DNA of 64,000 bases, from assembly GCA_022559845.1 (NCBI GenBank), contig CM040118.1:162088331-162152330 (forward strand), in the 5' to 3' direction. Source of the DNA: Amorphophallus konjac (Eukaryota; Streptophyta; Magnoliopsida; Alismatales; Araceae). Numbering within the stretch: the first letter of the stretch is position 1; each line of letters begins with the position of its first letter. A program made the translations under genes and the position numbers. Under the pieces are notes generated by a model. It saw only the letters and a list, made by a program, of their open reading frames with translations, did not search any database and was not told the origin of the DNA. This document shows positions 23,969 to 34,797 of the stretch, piece after piece.

Positions 23969-26190
23969 TGTAGCACCCCTGATAAATACCTTTGCGTAAA
24001 TTCAAAACTTTTTCCTAAAAGAAATCATACATGAAGGCCATACATAAAGAATCCAACCTCACAAGGACTATAATGAAAATATACAAGTCAACCCTACTTT
24101 ATAATATAAAGAATCCTGAGGGCTTTGTGTAAAGAGCCAAACCTTAGGGGGGCTAGTATATAAAAATTACAAATAATCACTTTATGTATACGTAATCTAC
24201 TATTCTTAATAGAATTCTAGGTTTTGTTTAAAGAACTAAACTATAGGAGGACTAGCATACAAATGTGCAATCCAACTTTATGCACATGGGTAAAGAATCT
24301 TACATGGGAGGTCTTGTACAAAGAAACAAAACCATGGGAGGGTTATTCTATAAAAGTACAAGACAACTTTAAACACAAGGGGCCATGTGTTGTACATAAG
24401 TGGAATCCATACTTTCCACTTACCAAATTGAAGACCCTTCACATAGTCTTCAATTTCTAAATTGAAGACATGGCATGAGGCGCCGTTTTCAATAGGACCC
24501 CATCCCATTTAAATATTAATATATATATGAACATCCTGAATGCTAACACGTGAATGGGGTCTCATGAATAATGTCACCTAAACTAATGACGTCCTCATGC
24601 AAGGCGTCATTTACGTGAATAATACCACATAGATTAAATGAACGACCCCTTACAAAGGCGTCATTTAACCCTATGTTTCTAGAAGATTGAGACACGAGCA
24701 ACCCATGTTAGCTGGCAAAGACAATGCCCACTCAGCAAGACCCATGAGACATTAAACCAATGTCTTACGATCCCTATATCTAACCCCCTCTGTAGCACTA
24801 ACATAGGCTACTACCGCGTCAGTGTTGAATGAGCATCTTCTTCCCGAGTCTGCATCCTGCTGCGATCCTACTGCAGCTTCTGAACCTCGTATCACACGTC
24901 AAAAGATAGGTGTTCTCAAATCCTTGCCTAACTAGTAGCTAATATGTTAATTGATGCATGTTTAGAGTTCGATCAATAAGTCACCATGCTATATATATAT
25001 ATATATATTCTGACTTTACCATGACCAAGAATAATACCATGTTATACATCTGTTAATAGCTTGTTACATACTGTTATCATGATTTTTTTTATGAGTTTGA
25101 ACTTAGTTTATTAGCATGATTTCATGAGCTTTTTAACGTATTTTAGCACACTAGTTTTCAGTTTTAATAATCCTATTTTAAACCTTAAATTGTAGCCTCT
25201 GTTAACGTTTTAAACACCAAGGTCATTTGAAAATGGCGCGCCCCTGACCAGGGCGTCAATTAACAAATTGAAGACTTCATCGAAGTCTTCAATTAAATGA
25301 AGACATGCACCATGTCGTCAATTCGATTTTTAAAATTTTTAGTAATTGATAATTCAACACATTCAAAAATCCATAACTATCGAACTAAAGCACGAAATTT
25401 TTGCATGAACATGTTTCTGGAATCCTGACATTTTTCTCAACATATTCGTGCCATTACTTCCTGATTCGGAGCTTTTTCACACTGATGAATAGTGAACACC
25501 TCACTGTAATTGGCACCCCTGCCAAGGGCGCCAATTTTAGAATTGAAGACTGTCCGCGAGGGCGTCAATTAATTGAAGACATGCACCATGTCGTCAATTC
25601 CGTTTTCTGGAATTTTCAGAAATCAGTAAATCAACGGATTCAAAAATCTACAACTAATAAACTGGACCTTGAAAATTTTGACAGAATATACTTCTGTGAC
25701 CCTGAGATTTTTCTCCATCTGACCATGTCTTCGGATTCTGATTCGGAGAAACTTTGGAGAAATGAACAGTAACTTGTGTCACAGAACTTACAGTTCTGAT
25801 GCGAAGCACAACTCACTTGGAAAACAACTCAATTGGTGTGTCGTCAATTTGAGTTGAACCTGTACTTAAATTGAAGACACCCTGGAATTCTTCAATTAAA
25901 TGAAGACTGTCCACAGAGTCTTCAATTTGTTAAATGAAGACTACCCACAGAGTCTTCAATTTGTTAATTGAAGACGGCCCTCAAGTCTTCAATTATTGAA
26001 TTGAAGACGGCACTCAAGTCTTCAATTAATTGAAGACTTCATGAGGGGCGCCAATTTCAATATATATATATAATTTTTGAAAAATCACAATTTTGAAAGG
26101 TTGGGCAACCCCCAGGCGTCAATTCTTCAAATGACGGCAGCCAGCAAGTCTTCAATTAATTGAAGACTGCTTGCAGGGGCGCCAATTCCT

Positions 26191-26229
<39 letters not shown>

Positions 26230-27804
26230 AAATTAGCCCCTGTAATTGGCGCCCCAAGCCAGGGCGCCAATTACTGAATTGACGACTTCCAGGACGTCTT
26301 CAATTAAATGAAGACACCCTGGGGGGCGCCAATTTGATATATGCTTATATAAATTTCAAAAAAATTAAAATTTGAAAGATTAGCAAACCCCTAGATGCCA
26401 ACTCAGTAATTACAACTTCTGATCTTGATCTATCTCGAGAATCGTGCAAACACAACCCTAATCCATACTCCTACGTATGATGAATTCTTGAAATTCTATT
26501 CCATGAAAAATCCACTTGTGTATACCCTACATGGTCAAACCATGAATCTCTTAAACTACCATTTGGGAGTGTTGGAGCTAAGTGCCATGCATGGCAAAGT
26601 GCTACATTGCGAGAGTCACCTCTTGAGGCCGTACGACGCAAAGTGCTACACGACGGGAGCCACCTCTTGAGCCTGTAGGGGCCACCTCTAGAATCCTCCA
26701 TAACCTAATGACTAGTTAATCTTGTCTGAAATACAACGTTTCTAAATTCTTGGAATTACATATTGGCTATAAATGAGAGTGGATGTCAAAGGTAATACAT
26801 GAAATGCTGTGCATATAGGGCCCGGTCTGGTCCTGGGAGGAGCACCCGAAGGTACTTGTGCCCATGGGAGTTTATTGACCATGGTGTTTAGCATTACACT
26901 GGAGTACTTGCTTGACTTGAGACACTCTATGCTTACTCTTTTTACCTGCTTGACTTGACTTGCGTGGCTCGAAACGGGCAATACTTGACTCGTGGCCCTA
27001 GAGAGGGTGATTACTTGCTTGATTGAAATAGCCAATTCTACTGATGCGTACTTGACATTACTTGCTTGAATTGAATTTTTACTTGCTCGTACTTGAGATA
27101 TACTTGTACATGAGTTCATTCTCTTACTTGCGTTCATACTTGTACACGAATCCCTGCTTACCCGAAGTGGCATTTACATCTGTAAATTCTTGAAATAATG
27201 CTTGTCAAATACTTGAAATCTTGTTATACTCTCTTTATACAGTTCTTGATCTCTTATTGTTCATCATGCCTAGATTTACCTGTATACCTGATTTTTATTA
27301 TACGCACATCATGCATAGCCATACTGATAATACATGTAACTTGTAAATCATGTAAAGGTTGCTCGTATTTGAGATGTAATTCCTACTGAGTGATTCGCTC
27401 ATCCAGTTGCTTCCTAACATTTTCAGGTGATTCGGGTAGCGACAAGAATGGGGTTGAGACCGAGTGAAGAGTGCTAGAACGCCAACCATCTATCATTAGC
27501 TAGTCGTGTCTTTGAATTTATTTGAGTCTACCTTGTATTCTCAGTTATGTCAATTAGTGGTATAAACTTTGTGTTAAGTCGTGTAGCCTAATGTTTGGCT
27601 TTCTAAATTTGGAAATCTTCATAGACTATCTTTAATTCCTTTGATTAATCAAGTAATCATCACTTGGACTATTGGAATTTATTAGTTTTATTAGTCATTT
27701 GTGCACTCCGAAATTATGTATGTTAAAATTCTTACCGCTCTAATGACACGATCTATATAGACGCGTCACGCATTCGAGTAATCTTCCGCGCTCGGGACGT
27801 GACA
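23969..27804 (+). repeat. Element B 3' LTR
   Basis: Pairs with 2791-6611 along its whole length. It contains the same GAAGAC/GTCTTC hairpin array (about 24425-26310) and a longer AT run (about 26200-26224). The donor-like site of the predicted leader intron is changed from GTAGGT to ATAGGT near 24905. Ends GGGACGTGACA followed by the duplication CATTA. Confidence 0.93.
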
Positions 27805-27809
27805 CATTA

Positions 27810-28767
27810 TGCGAGATAAGCACGGACATGCCAAAGAAATGTGCATAGACTTTATGTGCTCGGTGCAAGAGTTGCACCGACTTGATGGCGTGCGACAATG
27901 AAGGTTGCACTGAGGATAAATGTGCAAGACCACCAATACACTGACCTTGTACAAGGTGAACAGTGGATGACACCGACTTCACCAATGGTTTCAACATAAG
28001 TTGCACCGACTTAATGTGTGCAAAAATGGGGAATGCAGAGATCTAGTATTTTCTTAGACTTAAGCATGCACAGACTTCTATACCAGACATTATGAACTCA
28101 ACATAGATGAATGCACCGACCTATTCCCATCTGACATGAAACGATGCACAAACCTTGGAGACATACGAGTAGATATGCACAAGCTAGCAAAGTGCATAGG
28201 GAAGATGTGCACCAACCGTGTGGTGACATATGACAATGATGCACTAACTTAAATGCTCGCAGCAACTAAAGTTGCACAGACCTGGTTGGCACAAGGTAGA
28301 CTTGCACCGACTGTAAGAATGCATGAAATGCAACTTGCACCGAGTTCGGTCTCGCACACGCCAAGTGTTTAACGTGCACGCTACAGTCAAGCCGACTTGC
28401 ATCTATGCCTAGAGCTCAACATGCACGGTCTTAGTCGCGTGCCTCAACGAAGGTTGCACCGACTTAACTAATGCATATACAGACATTGCAATGACTTAGT
28501 CGCGTGTAGCAGCGACGGTTGCATCGACTTGATGAATGCATGCACAGACCCTATTCAGTTGAAATGCAGTATATGCACGGACTCAATACAGAATGAACTA
28601 AGTATGCATGGACCTTCCCTCTAAAAGTCGACTCTGGGAGTCGACACTTTCAGAGTAAAACCAGAGAGTGCAGTATATGAAGAATGTATAAAAGAAGAAT
28701 GTATTAAGATAGACTATCATGATTGACTTATAGTGTATGCCATCATCAAAACCGTAGGAGTGCAACA
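27810..28767 (-). repeat. Element A 5' LTR, U3 side (second piece)
   Basis: Upstream part of A's LTR, ending TGCAACA at 28767 (TGTTGCA on the minus strand). It holds more than 15 loosely spaced copies of a motif like TTGCACCGACTT, each 20-60 bases apart, and near the end a GTCGAC-TCTGGGA-GTCGAC palindrome (28627-28645). The motif array starts before the B insertion, in the left piece. No gene. Confidence 0.88.
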
Positions 28768-29333
28768 GGAGGGACCAAGGTCTGTGTAAGTTGAGTGGGC
28801 GGCCCCGGCCTGAAGGCGCAAAAGGTCAGCCGGGCCTACAAGGGCCTGTAGCATTGGTGGAATGGACCCATAAAGATCAACCTGGAACGATGGGAGGGGT
28901 ACGGTCTTCCCTTTGTCAAGAATTTGATGGGCTGAATTAGAAGATTGGCCCGCCTCAAGATTAGAGAAACGAAGAATTCTGGGTTTGACTGGGGTAAGAT
29001 CAATTGGAGTAGCAGAAGGGGCCCCTGGCCCATTAACCATCGACTGGGAGGCGGAGGTAGCAGCAAGACCCTACGAAATAGAAGGAGATGGGGCACCTGA
29101 CCCCTACAAAGTCTGATAAAGGGACTGAAGCTGGGCCGGATCCAACTGGGCCATCATTTGAAGAATCTAATTTGTAGAACCTTGAGCAGGAGGATTGGAA
29201 AGGGGGGTTGACCACCCTCAGTGGCAGCAGATAAAGGAGGGGCGGACCCCTGAACAATGACCCTGGGCGGGTCCTCTAGAAGGCCCTGAGGAAGGGAGTC
29301 CTCACGGAGCTGAGAGAAGTCATAAGATGACAT
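28768..29333 (-). pseudogene. gag: Element F gag, N-terminal part, truncated by element A
   Basis: The ATG at 29333 begins MSSYDFSQLREDSLPQGLLE, close to E's MSSYNFSHSHEDSLPQGLLE. The similarity goes on through MMAQLDP-type, GAPSATPIDLTP and ADLLRLQAGAAHS segments to a GPS motif, where the LTR of A interrupts it at 28768. At least one frameshift lies near 29160, and further stops follow. This is the variable N-terminal region before the conserved Gag domain, which is not in the window. Broken remnant. Confidence 0.75.
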
Positions 29334-30493
29334 GGCGGAATCAAACAGTGGATTAAGGTAGGAAATGAAATGGGAACTGCCCCTAGGATAAGATCCTATA
29401 GGTGGGAAGCAACTCCACATGCAACATGGCACCTTACACAAAGATGACAACAACAAATAATAAGCACACCTAATGGGATGACTAACAAGATGCACAGACA
29501 AGAGAGGAGATAAGAGGCAACCAAAATCAACCAAGTTATAATGATGCACGAAATTTTTATATTTGTTTCCTTTTTTGAAACCTTAGTGATTTGAATTAAA
29601 TCAATGTTCTCTCCAAAATAGGATTCCTAATAGGGGTGGATTGGGGACTTGGTTGACTCTATATGGGAACTCTCTCTCATGGATGCAACCTAGACATGGG
29701 GTGGGAAAGGTATAACTTGCCTAGCATCTGTGTGGGAATCCACGGCTTACGGGGGCTTACGGAGGTCCCGGATAGGATCACCTAGTCGACTCTAAGGAAT
29801 ATGGAGGCGAGAGGATCTCCTACCAAGGTAGACATGCGACTACTATGATAAAATGTATGATCCTATGTGCACCGGAGTGCATGCAAATTCTAGCCTCAAT
29901 TCTAATAAGCAACGTCAAGCAATGTTGTAAAGTATGCACACAATGATATGGATGTAAATAACAAATTGAAGGGAGATATACAGCACCCAAAACAAGTAGC
30001 AAAATGATCAATAATAGAGCACAAGTGTGAACCTCGGAGTGCACTGTGATAAAATAGCGGTCATAGGGGAGACTGCAAAATGAAGGAGACGGTCCTGGAG
30101 AGACCGCAATCAGCCAGGGAACAGTAAGGAATGAGACGAACAGAATAAAGACTGAAGCAGCAATAGAAATCACAAAGCACGTACCTGAGTGAGGGAGGAG
30201 GTCTGATGAATGACCGTGACCTGCATAAAATGGCCCTGACGGGACCGCAAACAACCAGAGGACAGAAAATAGGCACAGACAGAAACTCAATTGAGACGGA
30301 TGTATCTGAGACGGAATAAAGCGGCCTATCAATCGACCGTTGAAAGTATTTGAACGGTTCACAGAGGACCGTAAACAACTCAGAGAGTAGAAAATGACAT
30401 AAAGTGACACGGAAAACCCGAGGAGACTTAAAAATGAACAAAACAAACACCAAGAAACAGGTCAACAGTGCTAAAACACGACGGGCACAAGGT
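29334..30493 (-). other. Element F 5' leader
   Basis: Untranslated region between primer site and gag. Bases 29711-29815 hold the block shared with E (34298-34399) and with the LTRs of Tekay element D. Bases 30050-30380 carry CGGTC/GACCG hyphenated palindromes. The long frames on the minus strand (for example 29820-30446) show biased composition but no recognisable domain. Confidence 0.7.
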
Positions 30494-30511
30494 GTCCCAC
30501 CGTGATCGCCA
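30494..30511 (-). other. Primer-binding site of element F
   Basis: The minus strand reads TGGCGATCACGGTGGGAC, 12 bases after the LTR end. E has TGGCGATGACGGTGGGAC in the same place. It is not the tRNA-Met site used by the other elements. Tat elements are known to use other tRNAs; which one is not settled here. Confidence 0.6.
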
Positions 30512-30523
30512 AAAAAGCAAGGG

Positions 30524-31709
30524 TGTTGATATTTTTCTCTAAGTGTGTGTGTGGGTGTGAATGAATGTGACTAGTGTGACATCCAATAGAATATGGAACA
30601 AGGCAAGTAATGCAACGATACCATCACCTCAAAATCAGCACAACCAGATCGTGATCGCCACCAAAGTAAATAGTGCAAGAGGAACGCACTACGTACCTTG
30701 GAAAGAAGTAATAGAGGAAGACACTCGCCAACCGGGACAGCTCTGGTGTAGGAAGAAGACGGTCCTCTCCGGGCCGCAAGCCTGGGAAAAATGGTCTTAA
30801 GACGGCTGCTGAATTAGGATGACGGTCGGACGACATGCCGCTACCAGCACCGGGACAGAACACGAGAGGAAGACACGGGCGCAGGAATCAGACGGTCTTC
30901 AATCAGCCACAAATAGAAGAAAGACGGCCTGAGGAAGGCCGCTTCCTCTGGTAAACGGTCGGAGGTAGACCGCAGAGAGCTTCCAGAACCCGAACTTTGG
31001 AACTTAATCCTCCACCCCTTCCAGTCGGCCAGGAGGGATGGGCCTCGTGTGAAGACGACTGCTGACCTGCAAGACAACACAAGCAATAAGAGAAGACAAC
31101 CCAAATTAGTTCAAGGACGTGTAATATCTATAGACAAGAACAATGAGTAAAACACATGATTAGACAGGTGGATACCTGGGGGATTGTGGTTTTTAACCCC
31201 TGTGGGGTAAGGAAAACAATAGGAGGATGTATGAATGTAAGAATGATAGTGAAAATGTGGAGAAAAATGAAGAAAAATGAAGATGGGATGACCAAAAGAT
31301 GACTAAAGACAACTAAGCAATGACACAAACGAGAGCAACGTAATCGACTACTCCCTGGACCGAAGGCTTAGGGGATGTGGAAAGCCTTTCTCCATGGCTG
31401 AATCTCACTCTAGAATGCGGCAGCACCTCGACGCAAGCTCCGGAATCTCCCCCTCCGCGACCATGAGCCAAGGGTTCTATTTATAAACCCTTGAAACCCT
31501 AGCTCGAGTTGGAGGCTTTTTGGCAGGAATTAGGCTTCGATTATTTAGAAAAATATAAAGATAATATTTTCAGCCGCCAGCAGGATCAAACGGCTCCTCA
31601 TTTGGCTCCAAATCCGCGGATGAAGGAACCGGTTTGACCATGGATAAAGAGAGAAACACCCGTCGACGCAGGAATCCCGGCCGATAAAAATGGTCTCTCG
31701 ATAGACCGC
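30524..31709 (-). repeat. Element F 5' LTR, truncated by element E
   Basis: Starts TGTTGATATTT at 30524 on the plus strand (ends AAATATCAACA in element orientation) and breaks off at 31709 where E begins. Candidate TATA (TATAAATAG, minus) at 31477-31485. A possible 109-nt leader intron lies at 31175-31067 (CCCAG/GTATCC to TTGCAG/GTCAGC); E has a 110-nt counterpart at 32888-32997. Many CGGTC-N7-GNCCG units occur, for example at 30760-30776. The missing U3 part should lie beyond the right end of E. Confidence 0.8.
31477..31485 (-). promoter_or_regulatory. Candidate TATA box in element F LTR
   Basis: TATAAATAG on the minus strand, about 300 bases before the predicted donor, followed by CCCTTGG. 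Its place corresponds to the TATAAA of E at 32592. Confidence 0.5.
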
Positions 31710-33467
31710 TGTTGACACCCATTTTTTGCCGATAAGTTGAGTCATTTCTCTTACTCTCATTTCTTGACGCCTCGAGTTATCCGTTACTCGTTGGGCTATT
31801 TTTCTGGCAACATTTTGGGCCTATTTTATGGGTAGCCTCCCTCCCTGGCTAGGACTGCTTCAATTTAGGGCTTAATGGGCCTTGATTTTGTTTAATTGCC
31901 ATATTTTTATGAATTTCAAGTGTCCAGATTTATGTACGGTCAATCCCTGGCAGCACAACCAATGAGCGGTCATTTTTGGGCCGTCCATATATTTATGGGA
32001 TATTTTTAGTTAAATTTCTAAATTATCACCGACATGCATTCATACGGTCTATGGATAGCCGTTCAACTTGATGAGCGGACTAACATTAGCCGTTCTTGTC
32101 CCAGAGTCCTAAACTTCATTGATCGTTCAGATAATTATCTATTTATCTCATTTATCCTGATTTTCCACCGACAAAGCATGGGCAGTTGGCATTTGGCCGC
32201 TCTTCTGGATGAAAGGTCTACTAATAGCCGTTTATCCATGAGAGTCCAACGGCGAAGTTTTTGGCCGGTTCAATGGATAATTTGGATTATTCTGTGAGTT
32301 ATTTAATTTCCACCAATAGGGTTGGACGGCCTAGGATTGGCCGCTCATATAGATGAGTGGTCTATCGTATGGCCGTTTAACCGCTCGTTTCCTAAAGATT
32401 TTAATAGATTATCTCTCTCCATTCGTGACTTTTTACCAACTTTCTCCGTCATTTTCTCCGCGAATACTCAACCATTTTACGTGCCGTTTCTTACAGTTGA
32501 AAGATAATTCAATTATCTACAACTTTTATTTCATTATCTCGACCTAAAAATGCCTAGAAACCCTAATTTCGAGCTAAGACTCCATGTGCTCTATAAATCG
32601 ACCCTAGAGGCCGGGCTTGAAAGGGGGGGGGGGAGATTTTTGTCGACGGCGAAGCTCTGCCGAATCTTTGAGCGACCTATCACCAGGGAGGGAGGTCTTC
32701 TACGTCCACATAGGCCTCCGATTCAAGGAGTAATCGTGTTTTGAGTCATTAGTCCATTTAGTCACATCGTTCTCTGTTACTTGCATGCATCGTTTCTGCT
32801 ATATTTCTTCCACGTTTTCTTACTCTCATTTACCATTTACACATCCTCCTATGTTTTTGATGCCCCTAGGGGTTTAAAAACTCCCAGGTATCCCCATTCC
32901 ATCTTAGTTATGGTTATTTCCTTCTATTTCTAGCATTTACTACACATCATAGTTCTAATCTGGGTTTTCCTTTTGTGTTTTCTGTGTGGTTTTACAGGTC
33001 AGCAACCTTCTAACACGAGGCCTAGTCTTTCTGGCCAGCCGGAAAGGGTGGAGGTTTGAACTTTTACAACTTAAGGCGCGGTGGCGTTGGGCGGCTCAAT
33101 ATTGACCGTTCTAAGGGACGTGCGGCAGCATCTGAGCCGTTCTTCTTCTTCCTGCGGGCATCTCCAAGCCGTTCTTCATCCATTGCACTTCATCCCGTGT
33201 CCCCTCTCAGCATTGACGGGCGGTCTGTCTAGCGGCCGTGCAAGATAAGGGCGGCTCATTCGGAGCCGCGTATCCTTCCAGTGCTGGTCAAAAGGCGAGT
33301 GTCTCCCTCTTCTTTCCAAGGTACGGTGCGTTCATCACGTTCGGAGCCTTGGTGGAGATCATAGGTTCACACTTCTATTCCCTTCTATTTTCATTTTGTC
33401 TGTGTTCATGTCCATAAAGTAGGAGGGATTTAATGAAAGTTTCGCCGGTTATGAAAACTTATCAACA
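31710..33467 (+). repeat. Element E 5' LTR
   Basis: Runs TGTTGACACCC to TTATCAACA. Candidate TATA at 32592-32597. A possible 110-nt leader intron lies at 32888-32997 (CCCAG/GTATCC to TTTACAG/GTCAGC). Dense CGGTC-N7-GNCCG-type units occur upstream of the TATA (for example 31967-31983 and 32045-32061) and again downstream of the intron (33090-33260). A G-run is at 32624-32634. The partner LTR is outside the window. Confidence 0.8.
32592..32597 (+). promoter_or_regulatory. Candidate TATA box in element E LTR
   Basis: TATAAA in GCTCTATAAATCGACC, about 880 bases into the LTR and about 290 before the predicted donor site. F has TATAAATAG at the matching place. Confidence 0.5.
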
Positions 33468-33478
33468 TCCCAAATTTC

Positions 33479-33494
33479 TGGCGATGACGGTGGG
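33479..33494 (+). other. Primer-binding site of element E
   Basis: TGGCGATGACGGTGGG, 11 bases after the LTR end, matching the site of F except at one base. Not the initiator tRNA-Met site. Confidence 0.6.
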
Positions 33495-34797
33495 ACCCCT
33501 AGTGCCCATCGTGTTAGTGGTTTGCTGACCCATTCTTTTGCTTTCCAAGTTCCCTTCTTTGAGTTGTTCATAGGTTGTTGTCCGGTTATTCTCGTTTCTA
33601 TCTTCTGGCGGTTGCGCGGTTTAGTCCAAGCCATCCATTCATCAGAGCGAAGGTAAACCGGCCATTCTTCTCTGCCTACCGTGCTGATTATTCTGCGAGT
33701 CTGCTGCCTTCAACGGTCCTACTCCGCCTGTTCATTGCTTCCTACGGCGTGTATTCGACCGCCCATCTTGCGGTCATCGGTACGCCTCTGCCTTCATTCT
33801 GCTGGTTTTGTTGATCTTGCGCAGTTGTTTCAGGTCCGTTCAAAGTCTTCTGCGGTCTGTCTTAGACCGTTTGTCCAGGTATGCCCACTTACTCATCTCT
33901 GTTCATTTCAGCACCTAGTTCGTTTCATCATCCCGTGGTTGGGTTGTTTCTGTCATTTGTCTCTATTATTTTCATGACATTACTCCCTCCTGTTGAACGG
34001 CCCAGCCAGGACCGTCCTCCTCCCTACACAGTCTCCCAGGGATCATCCATGTGTGCTATAGTGCACCCGAGCCTCCATTGTTGATTATCGTGCCATATTA
34101 TTTTCGTGATATTTGGTGCTGTTCTGATCTCCCCTTTGCTGTCATTATATTGCTACATGATTGTGTTCATTTTTCTCATATTTACTTGATCATTGCTTGC
34201 TAGACCTAGGCTAGACTCTTGCATGCACTCCGGTGCACATAGGATCATACACCACTCTTCATCAGTAGTTGCATTCCTACCGAGGTAGGGTTTCCTCTCG
34301 TCTCCATATTCCTTGGAGCCGACTAGGTGGCCTTGTCGAGGGCCTCCGTAAGTCCCCGTGAGCCGTGGATTCCCACACAGATGCCGGGCAGGTTGTACCG
34401 TACCCACCCCAGTCTAGGGTTTGCATCCACGAGAGAGAGAGAGTCCCGTAGAGTCAGCCAGTTCCCCATTTCTCACCTTGGTTAGGTACCTTGTGGTCGA
34501 GCGAATTCATACTTTAATTAATCCACTAAGGTCCTAAAAGGGAGAATTTATAAAACCTTGCGCGCATCGTTTGAAAACTTGGTTGCATAATTGATTGATT
34601 CTCCTCTCATTTCTCCCCTCCATTGTGTGAATCTCATTTGAATTGTTTGTTTTAGCCCTCTGCTTAGGACTGTTTGTTTTCTCTTCCCCCATTATCATCA
34701 ATGTATGTGGAGCTGCCTCACACCCTCAGGATCATCTCCTAGGGGCAGTTCGCATTTCTATTCCTATTTCAATCCCCTGTTCAATTGATCACCCACT
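33495..34797 (+). other. Element E 5' leader
   Basis: 1.3 kb of untranslated DNA before gag. It contains CGGTC-type palindromes (33640-33870) and the block at 34298-34399 that is shared with F's leader and D's LTRs. A (GA)n run is at 34431-34443. Short frames such as 33681-33977 show no family. Confidence 0.75.

Larger units (their letters stand above)
2791..27804 (+). mobile_element. Element B: Tekay/Del-type Ty3/gypsy chromovirus containing nested element C
   Basis: A complete plus-strand LTR retrotransposon bounded by TGTAGCACCCC and GGGACGTGACA and flanked by the duplication CATTA (2786-2790, 27805-27809). LTRs are 2791-6611 and 23969-27804. Primer site at 6619, gag-pol from 6847 to 23889, polypurine tract at 23955-23968. 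Element C (9772-22456) is inserted in pol with the duplication GCCTA; taking it out leaves about 12.3 kb and one continuous frame of 1,451 codons, the same length as C's. The order PR-RT-RH-IN and the C-terminal chromodomain ending in YPELF/FPELF place it in the Tekay/Del chromovirus group. About seven differences in the first 170 bases of the two LTRs suggest a divergence of a few percent. Confidence 0.95.
1..28767 (-). mobile_element. Element A: SIRE-like Ty1/copia retrotransposon, minus strand, partial
   Basis: A minus-strand copia element whose 3' part lies left of the window. Visible are the gag remnant (33-944), the leader, an initiator-tRNA-Met primer site (1136-1147) and one 5' LTR. 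The LTR is split: 1150-2790 on the left and 27810-28767 on the right, because Tekay element B was inserted with the 5-bp duplication CATTA (2786-2790 and 27805-27809). Rejoined, the LTR is about 2.6 kb and runs from TGTTGCACTCC to TATCTAACA in element orientation. The start shares a TTTTGATGATG block with the LTR of copia element G. A is itself inserted in the gag of Tat element F; GGAGG (28768-28772) is the expected target duplication, whose partner is outside the window. SIRE assignment is inferred from the coiled-coil Gag. Confidence 0.85.
28768..31709 (-). mobile_element. Element F: Tat-type Ty3/gypsy retrotransposon, minus strand, partial
   Basis: Visible are the gag start (29333 to 28768), leader, primer site (30494-30511) and the downstream part of the 5' LTR (30524-31709). 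The rest lies outside the window on both sides: A is inserted in gag, and E in the LTR. Gag and leader are homologous to those of E at 33468-35400, and their LTRs share the region around GGGGTTTAAAAACT/CCCAG. Tat assignment follows from the match with E. Confidence 0.8.

Noticed and set aside
29820..30465. Two long overlapping minus-strand ORFs, Ser/Leu/Phe-rich
   Set aside because: They lie in the leader of F, and E has no equivalent frame in its homologous leader.
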